Origin: Buddleja alternifolia
Taxonomy: Eukaryota; Streptophyta; Magnoliopsida; Lamiales; Scrophulariaceae
Direction: 5' to 3'
Length of the DNA: 64,000 bases
Assembly: GCA_019426215.1 (NCBI GenBank)
Contig: CM033393.1
Location: 6,482,046 to 6,546,045 of the forward strand
The translations under genes were made by a program, and so were the position numbers. Shown piece by piece: positions 23,907 to 34,148 of the stretch (within the stretch, counting starts at the first letter, position 1; each line of letters opens with the position of its first letter). The notes under the pieces are model-generated. The model saw only the letters and a program-made list of their open reading frames with translations, was not told where the DNA came from and made no database searches.

Positions 23907-24048
23907 CTGCAAATAATATTCTTCCAAATGAAGTCAATGACAAGTTTCTCCGTGATACGAGCCACAACTCCCGCTTCAATCCACTTCGCAAAGTGTTCCA
24001 CAGCCACAATAATGAATTATTTTTGATTTCGAGCTGGAGGGAATGGAC

Positions 24049-24136
24049 CTGTAAACGAGTACAAGTATAAATTGAGTAAGTATTTTGCTTCGTTCCTTGG
24101 AACGAACCTACTGATAAGTTTTGGAGAGGTATCAAC
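24049..24136 (-). other. Integrase intron 1 of Tat element 1
   Basis: 88 bp, GTTGATAC...TTTACAG. It splits the Gly codon of the IDILG/PFPP junction, exactly as the 75-bp intron at 48670-48744 does in Tat element 2. Confidence 0.75.
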
Positions 24137-24639
24137 CTAGTATATCAATGCTCCACTGATCAAATGGGTATGCAATTTTTATCACTTCCATGGGTTTCCC
24201 GGCTGATGGATTTCATTGGAGGCAGTTGGCATTGTTTGCATCGTTTGACAAATTCTTGTGAGTCTTTAATGAGCGCTGGCCAGAAATACCCTTGTCGTAT
24301 GACTTTTTGTGCCATTGATCGTTCTGCGGGGTGATTTCCACAGCGTCCTTCATATATTTATCTCAAGACAAAATCTACTTCAACTGGAGCTAAGCAACGA
24401 AGTAAAGGTCCAGCATTTGATCTTTTGTACAGTTCATCATTTAAGATAGTAATACGAGTTGCTCTCCCAGTTAACCTCCGAGACTCAAGTTTGTCCTCTA
24501 GCAGAGTTCCCTCCAAACGATATTTTATAATGGGTCGCTTCCAACTCGTGCCTCCCTCAAGAGGCATAACCACAGTTGGAGGTTCCAATTCCGAGTGTTT
24601 CAATATGACACTACTACAAAAAGAGGCTCGCTGAACAGA

Positions 24640-24830
24640 GGGGGCTATTACAGTGGTTCGTGAAAGAACCGCTGTAATAGGTAAAATGCGGCACCTATTA
24701 CAGCGGTTCTTTCATGAACCGCTGTAATAGGCCTTTTACAGCGGTTCTCTACTGAACCTCTGTAAAAGGCGGCAAAAAAAATGAAAAATACCTATTACAG
24801 CGGTTCTTATGTGAACCGCTGTAATAGGCT
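24640..24830. promoter_or_regulatory. Left subterminal repeats of CACTA 2
   Basis: Paired motifs CTATTACAGCGGTTC and GAACCGCTGTAATAG occur in alternate orientation, as in CACTA 1. Confidence 0.75.
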
Positions 24831-25189
24831 AAAACAAAAAAAATTGAAACACTTTTATCTTCCCGCTTCTCTCTCTCACTCTCAAAATTTAAAACCCATT
24901 TCAGCTTTTCTCTTTCTCTACTCTTGGTCTCTCTCTCTCTCGATCCCCCCACCAAAAGCTCGCCACCACCGCCGCTGCCGCCACCACCACCACCACTTAC
25001 CGGCGCCGCCGCCACCACCACCACGATCGTAAGCTTCTTCTCTTTCTCTCTCTCTCTCTTTCCCTCTATATATATATGTATATGTATATTTGTATATGTG
25101 TATATGTGTGGGTGTATGTATATTTGTGTATGTGTGGGTGTATTTATTTTGTGTATATGTGTATATTTGTATTTGTGCAGGTGTATGTA

Positions 25190-25425
25190 TATTTGTGTAT
25201 ATGTGGATGGGTGTATGTATATTTGTGTATATGTTGATGGGTGTATGTATATTTGTGTATATGTTGATGGGTGTATGTATATTTGTGTATGTGTGGATGG
25301 GTGTATGTATATTTGTGTATATGTTGATGGGTGTATGTATATTTGTGTATATGTGGATGGGTGTATGTATATTTGTGTATATGTGGATGGGTGTATGTAT
25401 ATTTGTGTATATGTGGAATATTTGT
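25190..25425. repeat. 30-bp minisatellite in CACTA 2
   Basis: About eight near-identical units of ATGTTGATGG, GTGTATGTAT, ATTTGTGTAT in succession, with ATGTGGATGG as the main variant. All frames stay open because 30 is a multiple of 3, which explains the spurious open frames here. Confidence 0.95.
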
Positions 25426-25449
25426 GTATTTACGAAAATATTTCTCGGT

Positions 25450-25735
25450 TGAAATGTTGTGGTATTGGGAAATTTGTACGGTTATAGTGAAATGGTATTC
25501 TAAACAAAACGCATGATTTTATCATGCGACCTCGGGATTTTAGGCATCTGAGATCGTTTAAGCCTCAAATTTGTGTTTTTTTATGAAAATGGGGCATTTT
25601 TGTAATAAAACGCAAATTTGAGGCCTTAAATGATCTCAGATGGCTAAAATCCCGAGATCGCATGACAAATTCATATGTTTTGTTTAGAATACCGTTTCAC
25701 TATGACCATACGAATTTTGTGTCATTCTAACATAG
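25450..25735. repeat. Long near-perfect inverted repeat in CACTA 2
   Basis: Two arms of roughly 120-140 bp are inverted copies around a short centre at about 25590. The left arm has TAGTGAAATGGTATTCTAAA, GCGACCTCGGGATTTTAG, then CTGAGATCG. The right arm carries the complements in reverse order: CGATCTCAGATGGCTAAAAT-like, then AGAATACCGTTTCACTATG. A transcript would fold into a long hairpin. No target duplication was found, so it may be part of the CACTA sequence rather than a nested MITE. Confidence 0.8.
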
Positions 25736-25779
25736 TGAAATTATAAACGCGAAAATAAAAAAAAATTCAAAAAAAACAC

Positions 25780-26035
25780 TACCTATTACAGCGGTTGTGG
25801 AAAAAACCGCTGTAATAGGCTATCTTATTACAGCGATTTTTTCCACAACCGCTGCAATAGGCCCCTGAAAAAAAAAATTAATTTTTTTTAACAGCGGTTA
25901 TAAAAATGACCGCTGTAATAGGTGTCTATTACAACGGTTTTTAACCGCTGTAATTGGCCTTAACCAATTACGGCGGTTAAAATCGCTGTTGTAATTGGCA
26001 AAAAAAAAAAACCGCTGTAATAGGCCATTTCTGTA
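25780..26035. promoter_or_regulatory. Right subterminal repeats of CACTA 2
   Basis: Four to five pairs of CTATTACAGCGGTT-type motifs in alternating orientation, ending with AATAGGCCATTTCTGTAGTA. Confidence 0.75.
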
Positions 26036-26041
26036 GTAGTG

Positions 26042-27960
26042 TGAGTAATGATACAGTACGACTTGTAGATCCCACAATTTGATTTGCAAACTTAGATAGT
26101 GCATCAGCTCTTTGATTTTCATCTCTTGGTACTTGACACAATTCTATCTTATCAAACTCTACCATCAGTTGCTTCGTTATTTGTAAGTACCTGACCATGG
26201 TTTTTTCTTTTGCCTCATAGGCTCCCGAGACTTGCCGTACTACCAATTTTGAATCGGTAAACACTTTCACATTCTTTATTTCTAGGGTCTTTTCCATCCT
26301 TAACCCTGCAATTAATGCTTCATATTCTGCCTCATTGTTTGTCACATCAAAGTTTAGCTTGACCAGAAATTCTAGGTCATTTCCTTCTGGAGAACGTAAC
26401 CAAATACAAATACCTCCTCATCTCGTCATTGATGATCCATCCACATATAGAGAACATGGAGTCGTTCCTGATGATGACACCGAGGTTACCACATCCTAGT
26501 CGGTTGTCATTTCCACCAGAAAATCTGCCATCACTTGAGCTTTTGTCGAGGCTCGACTCTTGTACTTGATGTTGAACTCTCCCAATTTAGTTGCCCATTT
26601 TACGAGTCGACCCGAGACATCTGGTTTTTCCAGTACTTGTTTCAATGGTTGATTCATTAGTACAATCACATGGTGAGACTGAAAGTACGGTCTAAGTCTT
26701 CGGGCTGCAGTCATTAATGCAAGTGCCTATTTTTCAATTTCCAAGTAGTTCAACTCAGTTCCTTGCATCAACTTGCTGACATAGTAAACCGGACAGTGAT
26801 CCCCATCGACTTCCCGAACGAGTACAACACTGAGAGCTACTGAGGAAACCGCCAAGTATAGGATCAGTGGTTCTTCCAATACTGGTTTGGTCAACAATGG
26901 TGGAGACGATAGGTAGGTTTTCAATTCATGAAAAGCTTTCTCGCATTCCTCCGTCCATTCAAAGCGTTTCACATTTCTCTGAATTTTGAAGAAATGCAGG
27001 CCCTTATCTATGGATCGTGAGATGAAACAATTTAAGCTCGCCATTCTCCCGTTAATTTCTGTACATCTTTTACACTCGTTGGGGATTATATACCCAAAAT
27101 TGCCTCGATTTTTTCAGGATTGGCCTCAATTCCTCATCGAGTCACCATATACTCTAGGAATTTTCCACCTCGTACGCCGAAGGTACACTTGTGTGGGTTT
27201 AATTTCATGCTATATTCTTTCATGATTGCGAATGATCTTTTCAGATGTGTCAAATGGTCTTTCTCGTTCGTACTTTTTACAAGCATGTCGTCTACATACA
27301 CCTCCATCGTTTATCATATTTCTCATTCAAACATCATATTAACAAGTCATTGATACGTTGCACCCAAATTTCTCAAGCCAAAAGGCATCACATTGTAATA
27401 GTAGACTCCTCGCGTTGTAACGAACACAGTCTTGTCTCGATCTTCTTCTGCCATCATTATTTGGTTGAAGCCCTGATAGGCATCCATCATGCTCAATAGT
27501 GCACAACCTATAGTAGAGTCTACGAGTAAATCTATACGAGGCAAGGGATAAGGGTCATGAGGACAAACTTTATTCAAGTGAAATCAGTACACATTCTCCA
27601 TTTTCCCCCCGTTCTTGGTACAAAGACTAAATTAGCGAGCCAATCCGTAAATTGGATCTCGTTTACATATCCTACATCTAGAAGTTTCTTAACTTCTTCT
27701 TCAATGATCATGTCACTATCCAGGCCAAAAATTACTTAGTTTCTGTCTGACGGGCTTGGCCTCTGGATCAACATTCAAATGATGAACGATGAAAGATGGG
27801 TCGATACCTTAGAAGTCAGCAGCCTTCCATGCAAACATATCCGAGTTCTCCCTTAAAAAGTTCACCAGCTTTGTCTTTGTCTCCAGATCCATCTCTCCTC
27901 CTATCTGAGTCATTTTTCTGGGTTACCAAAGACAAGTTCAATAGATTTGTGGACCATAGG
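26042..27960 (-). pseudogene. Reverse transcriptase and two RNase H domains of Tat element 1
   Basis: On the minus strand the RT core spans about 27960 to 27050, including MPFGLRNLGATYQ and the catalytic YVDD at 27287-27298. Then follow a first RNase H domain (about 27000-26500, LILYLAVSSVALS and ELNYLEIEK) and a second, RVT_3-type RNase H (26345 to about 26045, NNEAEYEALIAGL, FTDSKLVVRQ and RDENQRADALSKFAN). The double RNase H marks the Tat lineage. The reading frame is broken into at least five pieces, and CACTA 2 ends the second RNase H. The polymerase motif is intact, but the gene cannot be translated whole. Confidence 0.85.
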
Positions 27961-28500
27961 TTCGACTCGTCTATTGACCCATTTCTATTTTTTATCCATA
28001 CTTTCCATCAGAGTCTTCACCTTTTTGTCTAACAGCTCGACTCTACTGGCTTCAGGCTTCCTCTTCTTCAATGAGTTGACTTTCATTGAGGTCGTATAGC
28101 ACTGACGAGCCTCTAGTTGATTTTCTCGCACCTCGCCAATACCATTATTTGTTTTGAATTTCATCTTCAGATGCGGGGTTGAGACGATAGCCCCAAATAA
28201 ATTCAACGTGGGTCGTCCCAAAATTATATTGTGTGCGAAGTTAACATCCACAACCAGAAAGGTAACTAAACCCGTCTTTAACTTCGACCCGGGCCCCAAG
28301 GAAATGTCCAAATCAATCGAACCTTTAAGCATAATTTGCAATCATGTAAAACCCACGAAGGGAGTACTTACAGATTGCAGTCACGTGCTATCAAGCTCCA
28401 TCTTCTTCAAAACTTTCCAAAAGATAATATCCGCAGAGCTCCCTATGTCCACTAGAACCTTGTGCACCACAAAGTTAGCCACATCCATAAATTACCATGG
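27961..28500 (-). pseudogene. Aspartic protease of Tat element 1
   Basis: The region reads HKVLVD then IGSSADIIFW on the minus strand; the catalytic DTG triplet is changed to DIG at 28441-28449. Downstream motifs ILGRPTLNLFGAIVSTPHLK (about 28190) are typical of Tat proteases and match the intact copy in Tat element 2. A stop lies between the active site and this block. Confidence 0.8.
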
Positions 28501-30311
28501 GATCATTGTGAGGGCCAGTCATCCCCTCATAGTCACTGTCATCGAAACTGATAGCTTCATCTCTTGAGGTCGTCCCTCGTGTGAGTGAAAGTACCAGAGT
28601 TGGCTCACCACGGTAATAACTCGAATGACCCTCTCTTGCATGGTTCTTTCTTGCATTCGAGGAGTCCCCATCAGTGGATGCCCCCGCTATCATGTGAATT
28701 TCACGACGATTGCCACCTTTAGGTGCTTCTTGCACTTCTTCTCTTCGCTCGTTATTACGAGAGCCATCATTTCGGAGATAATCATTACCTCTAGGGCGTT
28801 CATAGTCACGACGATAATTATTGTTTATGTGATATTCATTTTTGGGCCACTTGTCATTACGAGTTTGACGATCCCTTTCATTTGATCGCTCGTGGGATCG
28901 TTCACGGGATCAACTGCGTGGCCGTCTAACCTCTATTTTGCGGTTGGCCTCAGGGGCTCTTACTTTCGCTAGAGTGCGATCAATAAAGTCGTTCAGCACA
29001 CCTGACTTGATAAGTCGTTTAATCTCGTCTTTCAATTGAAAGCATTCTTCTGTATCATGTCCATGGTCCTTGTGGAATTCACAATATTTGTCATATTCTT
29101 TTTTGGACTACTTTTTAATGGTCTAGGTCTTTGGACCTGATTCGTCCGTAGAGCCGCTACCTGAATTCTGGTACGAGTCGAGTTTAGGGGCGTGTAATGC
29201 TCATATTTCATTCTACGGGGTGATCACGATCTCTTTGTGATCCCACACCCTCGTATCGATTAGTCTCTAATTTTTCTTTACGACCTCATAGGTCATTCAT
29301 GGTATGCAAGTTCTCATTGTCTTTTAACACATACATTTCTTTTTCATTAATATACTTTCCCGCCAACTCCATCTATTCCTTATGGGATCGTAGCGTGCGA
29401 CGAGAGAGCACGTCATTAAAATTGCCTTTCTTTAAGCCTCTCATTAAGAAACTTAGCATCAACTCATTATTTAGTTTAGGAAGGTCCATGGTTCTTGATT
29501 GAAGCGGTGTATAAATTCACACAACGACTCGGTTGAGCCTTGCTTCAGTCCCATTATAGTGATTTTCAAATTTGTGTTTCAACTGCATGTACGACCCTAT
29601 GGTACCAGGTGCAAGACTCATAAACCAATCCTGCGCCCGACCCACCAAGGTTGTGATGAAGATTTTAGCATTGATTGCATCCGTCTGTCCCTGCAAAGTC
29701 ATTAACAGCTCGTAAGATGTAATATGGGGTCCAGGATCACCCGTCCCATCGAACTTAATAAAATCTGGCATTCTGAAGAGGCTATTAGGGACTTCTCTCA
29801 TAATCTCCGTCACAAAAGGAGAATTGCTAGCCATTAGCATGGAGGTCTGTCTTGGCTGTGCTGGACGCATCACCGACTTTGGATTCGTAATACGATCCAC
29901 TCTTACGTATCTATCTTCTTTGTAGTGCACCGCGTGTCGCGCCTCGGGTGGTGAATCAAACATACGAGCCTTACCTCTTTCTTCTCCAAGCCCCCGATGG
30001 ACACTTACTACCTCGTCCTCCTCCAACGACTCTCCTTCCTGTTCCCCACCTCTGTCTCCTTCTCCACGAAATAACCTTTGTCTTGTAGGGGGGCCTGGAT
30101 ATGCCTCTCCCAAGTTAGGTGTCGTAAGGACACGAGCAAGATATTTCTGCATCTCCTTTTTTGCATATTCCTTCATCCTCATATCCAAATCTTCATTCGT
30201 CATCATTGAAACCGCACTCGTTCCTCTTTTCACATGCGGATCACCAACACCTTGATTCACCACCCCTTCTTCAACCTGCAATAGACGAGTCTTCGGATTT
30301 CCAGACTCCAT
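28501..30311 (-). pseudogene. Gag of Tat element 1
   Basis: The capsid/nucleocapsid polyprotein starts MESGNPKTRLL at 30311, 55 bp inside the LTR edge. The first 265 codons are open and include the Retrotrans_gag-type block with TSYELLMTLQ, LVGRAQDWFMSLAPG and LKHKFENHY. A frameshift near 29517 and several stops follow. The nucleocapsid-like motif CEFHKDHGHDTEECFQLK lies at about 29030-29080, and a basic, Arg-rich tail then leads into the protease. Position and domain order agree with Tat element 2. Confidence 0.85.
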
Positions 30312-30343
30312 TCCTAATAACAAGTCTCAGCAACCTCAAAGTA

Positions 30344-30365
30344 GTTTCCCACAGACGGCGCCAAC
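30344..30365 (-). other. Primer-binding site of Tat element 1
   Basis: Directly inside the 5' LTR the minus strand reads TTGGCGCCGTCTGTGGGAA, identical to the site at 36494 in Tat element 2. I do not assign the tRNA with certainty. Confidence 0.7.
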
Positions 30366-30894
30366 TGATCTAACTCAAATACAGGGACCCAAATCTAACC
30401 AGTCTAGAAGGACTCGAACCGTGTTACAAGTATGATGATAATGATTATAGACTGCACTCAGTATTAACGGAGCTACCTTTGTACCTAATTAGGATCAAGT
30501 CAATGTAGTTCTATAGTAATGTGTTTAGCCAGGGTCATACTGGGTAGACGATTCTAACTTTCAAATTTATATATAAAGGAACGTACTTCTCAGTCTATAG
30601 GCTCATTACTCTGGAGATACGAAGCTAAAGTTAGAGAGAATATTCTAGAGATTCCAACCCTCGATAAATGAAGTGAGGGGGTATTTATAGCACATACACC
30701 CTGTACAGATGGTTGGCGGACATTTGTAAGATAGTGACAGGTGTCAATCATTGAACGGTAGATGACAGGGGTTGCAGGGTCGGGTTAAGGAATAACCCAA
30801 CCCGATACTGTTACTTAGCGCGGATCCTTGATCTCATGATGGGTTTTCAACTAGTATTGGGCCTTGTATTAATGTTTATGGGTCCAAACACTAT

Positions 30895-32039
30895 GGCTAT
30901 GTTTGGTTATGTTTTCAAGCCCATTTTCGTCCGAATTTTTGGCCAAGTTATGTTTGGATCACACAATTTTTCACCAAGAAAGTTGTCAATTTTTTGTCCA
31001 AAAAAAAAATAATGATTGTGTTCCCTGTTTTTCTGACACACTCTTTCTCCCCTTTTTCTCTTACTCTTTCACTCTATCTGACACATTCTCTCTCCTCATT
31101 CTCTCACTTTCTCTCTCTCTCACACACACTATATATATATATTTTAACATAAATATAAAATGTCGTCTTCACTGTGCATGAATAAAAAAAAAGAAAATTG
31201 AAGACGACATTTGAAATGTCGTCTTCAATTTTTTTTTTAATTTTCGTAAATTAAAAATAATTTTTTCTATATATATATATATTATTTTTTATATATATAA
31301 TTAGAAGACGACATATAAAATGTCTTCTTCATAATTAAAAAAATAAATAAAAATGAACAGTGAAGACGACATGAAAAAAAAAGAAAAATGAACGTCTTCA
31401 ATTTTCTTTTCTTTTTTATAATTTTCTTAAATTAAATATAATTTTGTAATTAAATATAATTTTTTCTATATATATATTTATTTATTTATTTATATAATTA
31501 AAAGACGACATATCATAAATAAAAAAATAAAAATGAAAAAATTGAAGACGACATTTGAAATGTTGTCTTCAATTTTTTTTTCGTAAATTAAATATAGTTT
31601 TGTAATTAAATATATATATATATGTATATATATAAACTTTTCTTTTAAGTATATATATCAACTACTATTACTTACATATATACATATATATTTATCTCTA
31701 TAATAATTATTACAATCTCAATATTATATATACTACTATTACCTACATATATACATATATATTTGTACATATATACATATATATTTATCTATATAATAAT
31801 TATTACAATCTCAATATTATATTATAATTTTTAATTATTGACAGACAAAAACTTACACGATTTGACAGCTACAGTAATTTATGTTCCCTCTGAAAACAAA
31901 ACCAAACACTATCTCACCAAAAAATCACTCAAAAAACAACTCCCAAAACATAATCCCATCAAAATTGCACGTGTCCCCATAAAATTTTCACCAATAATTC
32001 TCACCAAAATACCATCCCAAAACATAACCAAACATAGCC
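30895..32039. mobile_element. Harbinger/Tourist-like non-autonomous element
   Basis: A perfect 21-bp terminal inverted repeat, GGCTATGTTTGGTTATGTTT plus one T, stands at both ends. The target TAT occurs before and after (30892-30894 and 32040-32042), and the uninterrupted site is seen in the other LTR. A 3-bp duplication and a GGC...TGTTTGG end suit PIF/Harbinger (Tourist) elements, although TAT is not the usual TTA/TAA. The 1145-bp interior has no coding frame. It contains many GAAGACGACAT motifs in both orientations and long AT tracts. Confidence 0.82.
31155..31580. repeat. Inverted GAAGACGACAT motif clusters
   Basis: GAAGACGACAT and its complement ATGTCGTCTTC recur around ten times (for example 31158, 31200, 31215, 31305, 31355, 31545), several times back to back as perfect palindromes such as GACGACATTTGAAATGTCGT. 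They lie symmetrically in the left-centre of the Harbinger-like element. Confidence 0.85.
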
Positions 32040-32061
32040 TATATTTTGGTATATCAGTTAT

Positions 32062-33302
32062 ATACATATCTTTTTTCTGTGAACAAGTTATAATTATTTG
32101 TTTTGCCTATTCAGTTGTTCTTTAGAACAATACTGAATATGAGTCAAGCTTTTGATGTTCATGTATGAGTCAGGCTTTCTAATGTATAGCTTGTATAAAA
32201 CGTAAGATGTGACTGCAAAAGGAAAACAGTCACACGAGCTAGGCCGTCAGAAAAATATTCCCACCGATGATACTCCACGACGCGTCAGCGGTTGTCTGAG
32301 ATGCTCCAAGGACGCCGTGATTCTCCGGCTGCCTGAGACGCTCCGACGAGAGAACGCCTGCGCTCACACAAGCAATACCACTAACCATATATAATATAAT
32401 ATATTATAAAGAAAATTACTAAACTCCCTCTCAAATAAATTTTGTTCTTCCAAAAATCTGTAAAGTAGTTTTGAATTCAAAAAACTCATTCCACCAACTT
32501 GTTATTCCCAAAACCCCAATATTTAGGGTCAATATATAAATTTATAAACTTAAGTGTCCTTAGCATTCTAAGTTAAAAATTAATCAATTCAAGTTTCGTG
32601 TAGAAATTTATTATTTACAACTTATTTATTGATAATTGTTCTAATTATAATTTTAATCTTAAATTTTTAAATTTTTTAAATCATGTTAAGCGTTTTAAAA
32701 AAGGTTCTTTTAGATAATTACCATATTAAAATTAAAAATAAATTCTATGGAAATATTTAAATTATTTAATATTGAAAAACAAAATCTGTATTATACGATT
32801 TATTAATTAAAAAAATTTTAAAATCACAATTTTGATAGAAAAAAAATTCATTGATCAATTTTTCACCTAATAATGAAGAGTAATTTAGTCCAAAAGGTTG
32901 TTATCGAGTTTTTGTATACAATAATTTATCTTAGTGGTTTTAGTATTTTTCCCCATATTATAAGTATGTGCTATTCCGATTTATTAATGACGATGCATCA
33001 ACTGGTGAGTTTTAATCGCAATTTGAATAGAATAGAAAATTATTGTACGGACAAACTAAATAGATGAATACGGATTTTGAAGGTATACTTTTTGTGCCGT
33101 GGCAGCATGCTTGCACATATTTATCAACGATTCACTTGCATTTTGTTTGTTTCGACTTTCGAGTGATAAAATTGATTGAATAAGTATTTTCACAGGATGT
33201 TTGGTTATAAAAATATATTTTAAGGTTTTTTGAATTATTTTTTTTCTCACATGAATGTGAAAAGTTGATACTCTTATGCTAACAAGCTTTGGGTGGAATC
33301 CT
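32062..33302. other. Spacer, no gene recognised
   Basis: Mostly AT-rich. A GC-richer patch at 32230-32375 is open for 61 codons on the plus strand (32209-32394) but resembles nothing I know and has no splice or repeat context. I do not call it a gene. Confidence 0.4.
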
Positions 33303-33541
33303 TTCTTTTAATTTTGGAAAAATTACACACGGACCCCCTTACTTATTGTGTAATTACCAAAACTTTCTTCACTTATTAAAAATTATCAACACATCTCTTT
33401 ATGTTAAGGGTTTCTTACAAATACACCCCATGTGCATTTAACAATTCTTATCATTTTACCCCTCTAAACCTTATAGACCCCTTAAGGGGGTGTATTGATA
33501 ATTTTCAATAAATGAGGAGAAGTTTTGGTAATTATACAATA

Positions 33542-34086
33542 TATATATATATATACAGTGGCGAATGTAGAAATTTGGATTAGTGGGGGCACAATTTACC
33601 GAAAATGAGATGAAAATTGGAATTGAGAGGGCCTTTAAAAATTTGAGTGGGGGCATTAATATAATTTATAAATTAAACTAAAAAATATGTATATATTAAA
33701 ACATAGCTTTTAATATGATTGGGGGCACTCAAATATTTATATATTAAAACATAGCTTTTTTTTTTTAATTCAAGAGGGAGCGGAATACCCTATATATCTA
33801 ATCCGACAAATCTGGGTTGATAGTTATAATCTTGAGCCATAAAGACTCTATCTAGCTCCACAAAGGAGGGAAGAGCCACAATTTGTGGCAGTCTGAATTT
33901 GAACCCAGGACCTCTCATATAAAGTGGGAGGTGGATACCACTAGACCAACAGGTCTTGGTTAAAACATAGCTTTTAAAACAGATATGTACAAATTTAAAC
34001 ATAGCTATTAAAACAAATTACAGTTAACCAAATCTGAGTGTGCCCCCCTTTCATGGATGTGCCTTTTTTTTTTTTTTTTTGGTACA
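33542..34086. mobile_element. Insertion inside the MITE, class unclear
   Basis: Begins near CAGTGGCGAATGTAGAAATT and ends with a run of about 18 T before GGTACA. TTATACAATATA or a close form flanks it on both sides. It contains repeated GTGGGGGCA motifs and hosts a SINE. The T run suggests a minus-strand poly(A) tail, but no coding frame is visible. Confidence 0.4.
33760..33959 (-). mobile_element. tRNA-derived SINE, minus strand
   Basis: On the minus strand the head has an A box (TTGGTCTAGTGGTATCC) and a B box (GGGTTCAAATTC); the tail is a poly(A) tract, seen here as T at 33756-33766. TTAAAACATAGCTTTT flanks it at 33744-33759 and 33960-33975. The 200-bp length matches the SINE at 6035. It lies within the insertion inside the MITE, so three layers are nested here. 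Confidence 0.85.
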
Positions 34087-34148
34087 TTTATACAATATAA
34101 GTGAGGGGGGTTTGTGCGTAATTTCCCCTTTACTTTATCTTCTTTTAA

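Larger units (their letters stand above)
23158..24603 (-). pseudogene. Integrase of Tat element 1, with two introns
   Basis: Catalyses insertion of the cDNA. The minus strand shows an HHCC-type zinc finger region (24230-24350, CKQCQ), the first catalytic Asp in SIDILG (about 24140), the second in IFDNGTQF (23800-23802) and the Glu in LTEVANR (23692-23694). The last two are 35 residues apart, the DD35E arrangement, and a C-terminal GPYKV motif follows. Reading continuity requires removal of 24049-24136 (88 bp) and 23831-23906 (76 bp), both GT..AG on the minus strand and both at the same codons as in Tat element 2. An in-frame TAA lies just after the first intron. CACTA 2 separates this part from the RNase H part. 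Confidence 0.85.
24609..26041. mobile_element. CACTA transposon 2, non-autonomous
   Basis: The ends CACTACTACAAAAAG and, inverted, CACTACTACAGAAATGG are bracketed by the 3-bp duplication TGA (24606-24608 and 26042-26044). At 1433 bp it has no transposase. Its subterminal TATTACAGCGGTTC motifs, CT-rich then CCGCC-rich leader and GT-rich minisatellite match CACTA 1, so it belongs to the same family and could be mobilised by a TNP2/TNPA pair of that type. It inserted into the RNase H/integrase region of Tat element 1. Confidence 0.95.
19108..32056 (-). mobile_element. Tat-type Ty3/gypsy LTR retrotransposon 1, decayed, two nested insertions
   Basis: Two LTRs (19108-19653 and 30366-32056) start TGATCTAACTC and end TATATCA. 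They are bracketed by the 5-bp duplication GTTAT (19103-19107 and 32057-32061). On the minus strand the order is gag, protease, RT, two RNase H domains, integrase, then a long region with an antisense gene. A second, DEDD-type RNase H after the first, and an antisense reading frame before the 3' LTR, are known marks of the Tat lineage. CACTA 2 splits pol and a Harbinger-like element splits the 5' LTR. The LTRs are roughly 92-94% identical by eye, the least similar pair of the window. All frames are broken. Confidence 0.93.
30366..32056 (-). repeat. 5' LTR of Tat element 1, interrupted
   Basis: LTR sequence runs 30366-30894 and resumes at about 32043-32056. The gap is a Harbinger-like insertion at a TAT site. 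Without it the LTR is about 543 bp and matches 19108-19653 with many substitutions. Confidence 0.9.
33312..34139. mobile_element. Foldback MITE, MULE-like, with nested insertions
   Basis: The left arm (about 33315-33400, with ATTACACACGGACCCCCTTA and AATTACCAAAACTTTCTTCA) is mirrored by a right arm. That right arm is split: 33484-33541 carries GTTTTGGTAATTATACAAT and 34090-34130 carries ATAAGTGAGGGGGGTTTGTG. The 9-mer TTCTTTTAA flanks the whole (33303-33311 and 34140-34148), suggesting a Mutator-like MITE. The inserted block of about 545 bp between the right-arm halves is flanked by TTATACAATATA. Confidence 0.55.

Noticed and set aside
24924..25487. 187-codon frame with CMYICVYVDG repeats
   Set aside because: Translation of the 30-bp minisatellite of CACTA 2, open in all three frames.
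32209..32394. Small gene in a GC-richer patch
   Set aside because: 61 codons, no recognisable family, no splice partner and no regulatory context.
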